Source of the DNA: Cymbomonas tetramitiformis
Lineage: Eukaryota > Chlorophyta > Pyramimonadophyceae > Pyramimonadales > Pyramimonadaceae
Assembly: GCA_001247695.2 (NCBI GenBank)
Contig: LGRX02012694.1
Location: 1-19,548, forward strand
Length of the DNA stretch: 19,548 bases
Direction: 5' to 3'
Shown here: one piece after another, positions 1-8,460 of the stretch
Layout: each line of letters opens with the position of its first letter
Numbering within the stretch: the stretch's first letter is position 1
Position numbers and translations under genes: made by a program
The notes under the pieces: generated by a model
Database searches by the model: none
Seen by the model: only the letters and a program-made list of their open reading frames with translations
Told to the model about the DNA's origin: nothing

Positions 1-85
1 TTTCTTTTCTTTTCTTTTCTTTTCTTTTCTTTTCTTTTCTTTTCTTTTCTTTTCTTTTCTTTTCTTTTCTTTTCTTTTCTTTTCT
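1..85. repeat. (TTTTC)n microsatellite
   Basis: Seventeen uninterrupted copies of a TTTTC pentamer open the window and stop abruptly at 85. The plus strand is pure pyrimidine, so the tract could form triplex DNA and is prone to slippage. The true length is unknown because it begins at the window edge. Confidence 0.98.
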
Positions 86-136
86 CGGCGAACTTAGATT
101 GATTGAAGAGCGTTAACGCACAAAACAGCTGTACAG

Positions 137-239
137 GCGGTATCTGCGATACCGCACTACGGGATCGCACTAGCATCCATACTAGTGCGGTGTAGGGACG
201 CACTAGTATGGATGCTGATGCGGTATAGTATCGATACTA
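137..239. repeat. Cluster of three palindromes with repeated CGCACTA motif
   Basis: Three inverted repeats lie within about 100 bp. At 137-155 there is an 8-bp-arm hairpin with a 3-nt loop (GCGGTATC / GATACCGC). At 173-215 there is a 17-bp perfect inverted repeat (arms 173-189 and 199-215) around a 9-nt spacer. At 226-239 there is a 14-bp perfect palindrome, TAGTATCGATACTA. The heptamer CGCACTA occurs at 153-159, 166-172 and 199-205, and inverted at 183-189. The cluster lies 125-230 bp upstream of the transposase-like gene at 365. It could be a subterminal transposase-binding region of that element or a promoter operator. Which one is inference. Confidence 0.8.
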
Positions 240-364
240 CTGCGTAACGCCATCGCGAGACACCTAATTCTTACCGCAGCGCGCCTGTTCGTATTTTTGA
301 TTTTCAAGTGCAAAAGTTATGAAACAAAGTTTCTCGCGCCTTTTCGCAAAAGGAGCAAGGTACT

Positions 365-2221
365 ATGTTTTGCTCTCCCTGCTCCGATGTGGAGTCCGAT
401 AAGGAGCTTAGTTCGTCTTCTTCTTCTGACTCGGAGGATTACTACTACGAAACCGCGGACGACCTTTTAAACAAGAAGTCCACCAAGCCACGTAAGGCTA
501 AAAAGCCTGATCGAAAGGAAGAAGCAAAGACAACGGGATATGGGCCAAACAATATCCAGGAAAATCTGGAGCAGATTCCGTCCCTGATGGACCCCAAGAA
601 CGACTGCAAGTGTGGGAGGAGCTGTCTGTCGCAGTTCGAGTTTCGTCCACTGCAAGCCTACATACACGAGAAATCCAAGCTCGACGGCCGCGCTTTCAAA
701 GACAAGATACTTGCGGAGCTTATTGCTGCTCGGAGGTTCAAGCCTGGTTCGAACAAGCTTGAAATACAACCATTCGCTTGGCTAACCTTCTTGGGCAAAT
801 CGGTATGCAAGGATGCTTATCGAAGATTGCACTTCATCCCAAAGAGCACATGACTTAAGTGGCATGCGAAAGTTTTGGAGTCTTGGACGTCTTGGAGAAC
901 GGAAGCAGGGGTAAGGCGCAGCTATATGACGACCCGAGCAATTTAAACTGGTCTTATTTTCTGGAGTACGCAGATGCAGAGATAAAGCCGTTGGCGGAGC
1001 CACAACCTCAAAACGCCAAACTGCAAATGAATCCTGTCCGACCAGCAGACTGCTATGCCGCATATCACCTCTGTCGTCAAGGTGTGTACGAGGTGCAGGA
1101 GACTCAGTTCCACAAGTATCTTCGCGCTTACCTGCGCATGCATGGAATTACCATGCGCAAGCGAAAGGATTGCGCAGGGAAGTGCACGCCATGCGAGGTC
1201 CTAGCGAAGCAGCGCCGTGCTGTAAAGACAAGGGAGGACCTGGAGGACTGGAAGACGCTTAACGACGAGCACCGGAATGACTATCGTGTTGAGAGAGCGA
1301 CGTACAATAGCACGCGCGCTGATAGTGCGAACAAGTTCGTCCTCAGCGACTCGTTTGGCTTCGACGGGGCGGCGAACAGCAACACCGTTTGCCTGCACTT
1401 CCCCGTAAAGGTGATGGCGATGAGCGACAAAGCCGGAGGTATCTGCAGGCAGTCGTACTGAACGGCGAGGTTTTGTGTATGTGTCTACTCATGCCGTGGG
1501 TCCCTGGGAAAGACGTGAACATGTGCCTCACGACGTTCAACATTCTGCTACGGTATGTAGTGGAGAAGACTCCGCGTTTCTTCCGGCAAACTTGCCACGT
1601 GCAAATGGACGGAGGATCGGAAAACTGGAACCGACATGTGTTCGGTTTCTTCAGCATCTTGGTTCACCACGGGTTGTGCAAAGAGATGTACCTACACCGG
1701 TTGCCCGTCGGCCACTCTCATAACGACCTCGATGGCTTTTTCGGTTTGCTGAAGATGCTGCTGTGGGGTAAGACAGCGGATAAAGAGGGCCACCGTTTCA
1801 TTTCCTTGGAACAGTGGATTGCCTTTCTCTTTGCGTGGAATATCGAAACTATGAACAAGCAGACCGCCGTCGTCGGCTGCAACTTGAACTTCAAGGCCTG
1901 GATCGACCCGCACTTGAACCCGGAGTTTGGTGGCCACGCAGGACGAAACCGTCTGGTGCATACTTGGTGCATGCACGTCGCGCCGGACATGAAGGTCAGA
2001 GCGAAGTACAAGTTTGGTGACAGGTACGAGGAATGACTACCAAGGGCGTGGACGAGGATCCTAACCTTGGGCTTATTCTTTGTAATAGTTACCCCGACGT
2101 CGACTCCGCCCCGGACTATATGGACAACCCGGAATGGAAGGGAAAGGGGCAGGGGAACAAGGTGCTGGACATGGAAAAAACAACTCCATCCGGAAATTTG
2201 GAGGTTGTTGGACCAACGTAA
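365..2221 (+). pseudogene. DUF7869-type transposase-like gene, broken by frameshifts
   Basis: Four reading frames continue one another: 365-850, 859-1458, about 1440-2033, and 2033-2218. The ATG at 365 opens a Ser/Asp-rich acidic leader, then a basic stretch (KPRKAKKPDRK) and a Cys cluster (CKCGRSC). The second frame has a CAGKCTPC zinc-binding motif and ends near FGFDGA, a likely first catalytic Asp. The third frame holds the diagnostic block: QMDGGSENWNRH followed by LPVGHSHNDLDGFF. This matches, from memory, the DNxxxENKNR and LPVGHTHEDID motifs of DUF7869 proteins, which are found in mobile elements of algae, protists and animals. Each joint needs a shift equivalent to one lost base, and the first joint (851-858) has stops in both flanking frames. 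The last part (2033-2218) reads as an acidic C-terminal tail and runs into the satellite at 2207. A 44-nt intron (GTAAAG...CTGCAG near 1406-1449) would also repair the second joint in phase, so not every break is certain. The copy is probably inactive. Confidence 0.72.
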
Positions 2222-2850
2222 AAAAGAGTTGTACAACGCCTACGTTGATCTACGATCTTCACCATCGACAACGTTGGTACATGAGGCTGTATATCAACGC
2301 TAAATCAACGAGTATGTTGATTGAATATTGATCTACTGCCATGTTGGATCGATGTCGGTCAGCATCAACGTTGGTCTACGGTCTTTACCATCGACAACGT
2401 TGGTACACGAGGCTGTAGATCAACGCTAAATCAACGAGTATGTTGATTGAATATTGATCTACTACCATGTTGGATCGATGTCGGTCAGCATCAACGTTGA
2501 TCTACGATCTTTACCATCGCCGACGTTGACCAACGTGCCGTTTATGTAAGCGTTGGAATACGTTGTGTCGACGCCTACGTGCTGCCTATATTGCTCTACA
2601 CCAACATGTCTCCGATATATATTCGACGGTCACATTGACTCAGCATTGGCCCGACCTCCACGTTGATATACGATCTTTACCATCACCGACGTTGACCAAC
2701 GTGCCGTTGATACACACATTGGGCAACGTTGACTCGACGCCTACGTGCTGTCTACACCGTTATACACCAACGCACTTTCAACGTAGTTTCAACGTTCACA
2801 TCGACTCAACATCGACCCGACATCCACGTCAATCTACGATACACATACAC
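2207..2850. repeat. CAACGTTG-rich tandem satellite, 127-bp and 166-bp units
   Basis: The block starts at the palindrome GTTGGACCAAC (2207-2217). Two nearly identical 127-bp units follow: the anchor ATCAACGCTAAATCAACG recurs at 2292 and 2419. Two further units of about 166 bp share CGTTGACCAACGTGCCGTT at 2524 and 2690. All units are dense in CAACG/CGTTG and in CTACGATCTTTACCATC, so the two unit lengths are relatives. ORFs inside are accidental. The repeat abuts the end of the transposase-like gene and may be its 3' subterminal region. Confidence 0.85.
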
Positions 2851-4310
2851 ACGCACGGGGCAGGCTTTGATTTAAGGCATTACAACACTATTCACAATAA
2901 CGATGATATATACCATATTAACATGCAAGGCCATGTGAGTAATGTAGTCCTATATTCATTTAGTCGACTAAAAAATAAGGTTTTTCTACATTACACAAAG
3001 TCACTTTAACAATACTCGCATATGGATACCATTTAAATTGATCTGTCCGGAATCTGAAGTTTGCAATTATACTTCTATAGCCCTCCATGCATCATGGTGT
3101 CCTTCAAGTACTTCCTGAAACCACAGGAACTTGTCAACACGTAAATACCCAATACATGTGTGACATGCACCGGATGCACATTGTACTCTCATGTAGCCAC
3201 AAGTAGTCTCGTCATCACCAGCAAAAGCGATAAAGTTGCAGCATGTACGAATATATAGGTGGGGTGTTCACAGTTAGGTGATTCAGTGAATGACTGAGCG
3301 AGAGTGTACGTTTGTGCATGCAACTTAATAAATACGAAGGGTGCGTGTAAGTGTATGTACGTCGGCCAGCGGTATCGCGTACGAGAGGGTGTGTGGACAA
3401 TTAGCTCGTGGTGAATATGTTGCTTAGACTATCAATCAGTCAATCATTTGCTCAATAATCAGTCAGCAGTATATAGTCAGGGAGTTGGTCAATCACCAAC
3501 CATCCAGTCACCCAAACAATAGTCCCGTTCTTGATTGACTGAATGACTCATCCATGCACTCACATGCCCACTCAATTAATCTATTAAGTCAATCTTGCAA
3601 TCTTAATCACTCTGTCATTACCTCACCAATAATTACGTGTGCAATCTTAAGTAATTTGTGTGATGCTCTTAAGTCACTGCATTCTTAAGAATTTACTCAT
3701 GCAACCTGAAGGCATTCATGCTAGCTTCAGTCGCTAATCTAATCTTGGCTCCTTTGTGTGATTATAAGTATATCAACAGAATCGGTCAGTGAGCATCACA
3801 ACAATCATTGTACCATCATAAACTTGTGGAATCTTAAGTCGCTTTGTCGGTATCTCATCAATCACTCATAATGATATCATCAGTCACGCATGCCATCTTA
3901 AGTAACACACCGTCTTTAGTTAGCAATGTAATTTTGGATTATTCATGCCAGCTTACATCACTCTGTATGCGTATCATTAGACACTCAATATTGCATGCGT
4001 ACAATCTCGAGTAACTCGTGCAATATTGAGTCATTATTGTGATGCAATATCAACTTGCTCAATCATCTCATCGGTCTCTCATAAAAGCTTGCTCGGATAT
4101 TATGCCCTTCACGCAATCTTATATAAGTCACTCTGTCGGCGCATATTGCATCAAGGTATCATCATTCATTCAAGTCGTGATATCTGAAGTTCATGGCCAC
4201 ACATACAATTACAAGTAAACCAAAGTTACTTACTCATCAGTCATGCGGTTCTAAGTTATACATGTGTATGATGGTCTAAGTTGGCACATACCTTATGTGA
4301 CCCATAATAA
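2851..4310. other. Gene-free stretch with degenerate CTTAAGTCAC-type repeats
   Basis: No convincing coding frame exists on either strand. From about 3430 to 4260 the sequence is a diffuse array of short related words (CAATCTTAAGT, GTCACTCTGTC, CATCAATCA) recurring every few tens of bases with heavy divergence, which resembles an old decayed satellite. 2851-3400 holds nothing I can name beyond AT-rich simple sequence. Confidence 0.6.
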
Positions 4311-5314
4311 TTATTCCACTTCTTGATGGTCCACCAGTTCTAATGTTGGGCTGCTCATTAATTTCACCGCTTTTTGTATTTTACAAAATTCAGTTCGCAA
4401 ATACTCCGTGTGTTGAGATTTGTTTGAAGTGCAAGTCATTTTTTTAGCGTAACTACTAAGATCACAACCATGCAACGCTGCATAAATTATCAATATGACA
4501 AATGCCACCATTGAGCTCGTCAAAGTGCCGTCCAAAGTTTGAAGATCATATGTCATCTGTAAAATTGTGGCAGTTTCATGTGTGCCCATGGGGTCCTCAG
4601 CTTCGTCTTCCATAGCGGGAACACAACGAAAGCGGTCACCTATCACAACAAAAAGCACAAAAATGCGCAGTTCATTTCTCTATATGATGTGTTTGATGAA
4701 ATGGTGGTGGTGGGGTCAGCACATTAATATATATATGTACGGTTGTGGGGGAACTCGGCTCAGCATGTGAATAAATGCATAGTATTCGGTATACACATGC
4801 GCAGCTCATTTCTCTATATGATGTGTTTGATGAGATGGTGGTGGTGGTGGGGTCAGCACATCAAGTATACATACATACATATATACACACACACACACAA
4901 CGTATATATATGGTTGTGGGGGGACTCAGCTCAGTATGTAGATAAATGCATAGTATTCGGTATACACTTGCGCAACTCATTTCTCTATACGATGTGTTTG
5001 ATGAGATGATGGTGGTGGGGTCAGCACATCATCAATATATATATCTACATATATATGGTTGTGGGGGGGGCTCAGCTCAGCATGTAAATAAATGCAATGT
5101 AGTATTATACAAATGGACAGCTCATTTCTCTATATGATGTGTTTGATGAGATGGTGGTGGTGGGGTCAGCACATTAATATATATATGTACGGTTGTGGGG
5201 GGACTCGGCTCAGCATGCGAATAAATGCATAGTATTCGGTATACACTTGCGCAACTCATTTCTCTATATGATGTGTTTGATGAGATGGTGGTGGTGGTGG
5301 GGTCAGCACATCAA

Positions 5315-5347
<33 letters not shown>

Positions 5348-7619
5348 ACGTATATACGTATATGGTTGTGGGGGGACTCAGCTCAGTATGTAGATAAATG
5401 CATAGGTATTCGGTATACACATGCGCAACTCATTTCTCATACGATGTGTTTGATGAGATGATGGTGGTGGGGTCGACACATCATCAATATATATATCTAC
5501 ATATATATGGTTGTGGGGGGCTCAGCTCAGCATGTAAATAAATGCAATGTAGTATTATACAAATGGAGCCATTTCTCTATATGATGTGTTTGATGAGATG
5601 GTGGTGGTGGGGTCACACATTAATATATATATGTACGGTTGTGGGGGGACTCGGCTCAGCATGTGAATAAATGCATAGTATTCGGTATACACTTGCGCAA
5701 CTCATTTCTATATATGATGTGTTTGATAAGATGGTGGTGGTGGTGGGGTCAGCACATCATCAATATATATACACACACACACACAACGTATATATATGGT
5801 TGTGGGGGGACTCAAAGATGTAGATAAATGCATAGTATTCGGTATACACATGCGCAACTCATTTCTCTATACGATGTGTTTGATGAGATGATGGTGGTGG
5901 GGTCAGCACATCATCAATATATATATCTACATATATATGGTTGTGGGGGGGCTCAGCTCAGCATGTAAATACAGTAAATGCAATGTAGTATTATACAAAT
6001 GGACAGCTCATTTCTCTATATGATATGTGTTTGATGAGATGGTGGTGGTGGGGTCAGCACATTAATATATATGTACGGTTGTGGGGGGACTCGGCTCAGC
6101 ATGTGAATAAATGCATAGTATTCGGTATACACTTGCGCAACTCATTTCTCTATATGATGTGTTTGATGAGATGGTGGTGGTGGTGGGGTCAGCACATCAT
6201 CAATATATATATACACACAACGTATATATATGGTTGTGGGGGGGACTCGGCTCAGCATGTAGATAAATGCATAGTATTATACAAATGGCCAGCTTAGTTC
6301 TCTATATGATGTGTGGTGGTGGGGTCAGTTTTTACATTATTTGGAAGGCACAAACCATTTAGGAGTTTTTTTGCCTCGGACTCGATGAAATTCACAACTC
6401 CACTTCTTGCACACGGAAACACTTTTGGGTACATTATGAGTATCGCCTTCTTACATTCCCGAGAAAATTCGCCCTTTACAGCCGTGCGCAGTAGCTCATC
6501 TATTCGCTGCTTCAGTGGGATATACAGCAAGGGGTATTTTTGCCTCATATCATCCATGTCTTGAGTCAAGGTGTGTTCCTTCATTGCGCAGTGCGTATCT
6601 TCCTCGCTCCAGTAGAATGTTGTTCTCTTGCATGTTTCGATGATAGTTCTCTTGAGAGCAGCCTGTTGTTTTCATACAAACATACGTCATATGGATTCTT
6701 GTGCTCCCAAGTAGAAACAATTGCCATATGTTCTATGCATGTATACGGTGTGATAGGCTCAATGGAATGCTACATGCGCACCATGCCAAACCATTATTAT
6801 GATTATACGAATATGGTAAAAAATGCGCCTATATCTGGAAGTCACACACATATACACAACGTACACGCGCGCGCGCGCACATGCACATATGTTACTACCT
6901 CTGCGTTTTTCGATAAGAACCGGTCGTTGGGGTTTGATGCCCGCCCTGCCGCCGACGATTCCACGATGATTGTATGCAGCTTGTCATCGGTGCTTCCGTA
7001 AGTTGGACGATTCCCTTATAAAGTGCAGTAAATCCTGTTTCTAATGTCTCGTTTAGCATGTGAAAGGCCGCTTGCATCGTTTGCTCGGCCGGTGCCGATG
7101 CGAAATGTGCTGCACCCCTGCATACGATACCAGATTCCATCCGTTCGTACCGCCGCCATAGTTAAATTGTGCGCGAATGGCCGTACAATCAGAATTGATT
7201 AGCAATACTAAATGCATAGCACAACACACAATGCCGCTAACTGATTGCATATAGTTGAGAGCGGACCTTGAATTATGATTGATTGTCGAATCTCGGTGTT
7301 GCACTCGTTCTCGCGGTTGTAGCGTGTCACGACGGCGTTCATCATCAATATCATCGTGCTGCCTATCATCACTGTCATATAAATCGCTCAACAAATTTGT
7401 CGTACGTCCACGACGATGGTTGGTCTGTTGCTGCTTTTGCAATGCTGCTATCGACTGACTTCGTCTCGTTCCGATTTGTGGGGAGACTGATGAACTAGGA
7501 GAATGACTATGTGACCCTCCTCGCCGTGCTCGAGTTCTTCTACCTACATCATTATTAGTATCATCCCCGTTGTCATTGTCACTACTCCGCCGTCGGCGAC
7601 GGCTGTCGCTGGATGCCAT
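4311..7619 (-). CDS. Unrecognised four-exon gene with Arg/Ser/Asp-rich N-terminus
   Basis: The ATG is at 7619 and the stop at 4311. Proposed exons are 7619-7267, 7117-6899, 6662-6356 and 4639-4311. All introns are GT-AG: 7266-7118, 6898-6663 and 6355-4640. Splice phases agree at all three joints (AG+G, phase 0, G+GT), and the last acceptor follows a T-rich tract (TTTTTGTGCTTTTTGTTGTG then ATAG). The product is about 400 residues. It begins with RRRRR and RRTRARR patches, poly-Ser and Gln-rich stretches and acidic DDRQHDD. A probable helical region (ETLETGFTALYKG) follows, then a charged helical domain around FYWSEEDTHCAMKEH and MRQKYPLLYIPLKQRIDELL. The last exon contains a hydrophobic run (MVAFVILIIYAAL) that could be buried or a membrane helix. 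Exon 2 needs one base-loss frameshift near 7008-7015. I recognise no family. A DNA-binding accessory ORF of a transposon or a nuclear host protein are both possible. The third intron contains the whole minisatellite. Confidence 0.55.
4665..6330. repeat. Higher-order minisatellite, three-part unit of about 450 bp
   Basis: Twelve subunits of about 130-175 bp share CTCATTTCTCTATATGATG, TTTGATGAGATGGTGGTGG, GGGGTCAGCACAT, GGTTGTGGGGGG and AAATGCATAGTATTCGG. They fall into three types in fixed order. Type 1 has CACATTAATATATATGTACGG. Type 2 has a longer GGT run and a variable (AC)n tract. Type 3 has ATGATGGTGG, ATCTACATATATATGG and GCAATGTAGTATTATAC. ATTTCTC of successive type 1 subunits lies at 4674, 5124, 5571 and 6010, giving a period of about 450, 447 and 439 bp. 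The array ends in a truncated twelfth subunit near 6285-6330. It lies wholly inside the proposed third intron of the minus-strand gene. ORFs rich in Trp inside it are repeat translations and not genes. Confidence 0.95.
6861..6890. repeat. Alternating purine-pyrimidine run with (CG)n core
   Basis: Thirty bases alternate strictly between purine and pyrimidine, with a central CGCGCGCGCGCG core flanked by CA/TA steps. This is the classic sequence type for Z-DNA. It lies in the proposed second intron of the minus-strand gene, just inside its donor site. Confidence 0.85.
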
Positions 7620-8000
7620 CAGTTGTGCAATTATTCACTTGTGCGTTCCATGAAACATAGTAAACAGTTCCATAAAAAGCATGGTCGGATGCAATGGGCA
7701 GTCCACGCAACGGTGTGCAGCACTTACACTACTAAGAATCGAACCCTTACTTTCGGTTACTGTCGCTTACTTTTGGTTATAGATGGTTATCGTTTGGTTA
7801 CTTTTCGCTTATAAATGCCCACAGTGAATATATAAAAGATGGTAGTTGATTATTGGCCCGGAGAGTTATACGCCGGGTATAATTAAGGAAAAGTAACCAA
7901 ACGGAGGTAGGAGGAAGCTTCCTACATGTTACGTGGGTAATATATGCCAGGGATGCGAACCTATAGAAAGTAAGTAAAAGTAAGGATTCTATATGAACGG
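7620..8000. promoter_or_regulatory. Upstream region of the minus-strand gene, with TATA and TTACTTT-type inverted repeats
   Basis: Reading leftward toward the ATG at 7619, a TATA-like TTTATATAT lies at about 7835-7827, roughly 210 bp upstream. The block CCTTACTTTCGGTTACTG with further TTACTTTTGGTTA and GGTTACTTTTCG copies (7744-7808) is answered in inverted form by AAGTAACCAAACGG (7891-7904) and AAGTAAGTAAAAGTAAGG (7968-7985). This makes a loose inverted-repeat region. GGAAGCTTCC (7912-7921) is a perfect palindrome between them. The region may be the promoter of the 7619 gene or the ends of a small decayed element. No coding frame is credible here. Confidence 0.4.
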
Positions 8001-8004
8001 AGGC

Positions 8005-8190
8005 TTGTGATTGGTTCTAAAGGTAAGGATACGCACACGTGTAAGCACGGGGTACACGGTGTGATTTATAAATATTCCACATGCACACATGGGATTGGTT
8101 CGAAGTTTAAGCAACTGTCCACGTGTGGACACGACGATGCAGCCAAGTGTATAAAGATATTTACCAATGCTACGATGTGATTGGTCCGAG
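8005..8190 (+). promoter_or_regulatory. Tandemly duplicated CCAAT / G-box / TATA module
   Basis: ATTGG (an inverted CCAAT box) occurs at 8010-8014, 8094-8098 and 8180-8184, 84 and 86 bp apart. In the first two units CACGTG follows at exactly the same offset (26 bp; 8036-8041 and 8120-8125). A TATA-like word follows at almost the same offset: TATAAAT at 8067, +57, and TATAAAG at 8150, +56. The order suits rightward transcription. The third unit keeps only ATTGG. The next genes to the right lie on the opposite strand, so any transcript would be antisense or non-coding, or the module is a relic. Confidence 0.6.
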
Positions 8191-8460
8191 ATTCAATGAG
8201 AGTTACTAGCCAGGCAGGTGGGTCCACGACTATAGTACTGTATCTACATATATACGTATATATTGGCGGTTTCCATCACTACGCACGGACTAGATATATA
8301 GGGGCATCTGACAGCCCGCTTGTTTGCCTGCATGGTGTCGCTGATGATATATATGGATACATACAAGTAAGGCCACGATAAGTTGGCCTCCCAGTCGAGT
8401 GATGGCATTGGCAGAGCATTTCCCTTGCCACAAGAAATGATGGAGTAGTCATATGGCGCT
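8191..8460. other. 3' flank of the transposase gene, nothing coding recognised
   Basis: This is AT-rich spacer with TATATACGTATATA-like simple sequence. The transposase reading frame to its right ends at 8461 inside a perfect splice-donor word (GAG|GTACGT on the minus strand, near 8480). A further short exon could therefore lie here, but I cannot identify one. Confidence 0.4.

Noticed and set aside
1..85. Telomeric repeat
   Set aside because: TTTTC lacks the G-rich strand pattern of known telomeres and ends abruptly as a simple microsatellite.
2563..3009. 148-codon plus-strand ORF
   Set aside because: It falls in the CAACGTTG satellite and is Thr/His-rich repeat translation.
3215..3400. 61-codon minus-strand ORF
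   Set aside because: Short, low-complexity AT/GT-rich region with no domain, neighbour or splice support.
4743..6297. Plus-strand ORFs rich in MCLMRWWWW inside the minisatellite
   Set aside because: They are translations of the GGT/GGGG repeat units, recur with the repeat period and have no other coding signal.
4665..6330. CRISPR array
   Set aside because: Units are 130-175 bp, contiguous, with no short repeat plus unique spacer pattern, and the context is eukaryotic.
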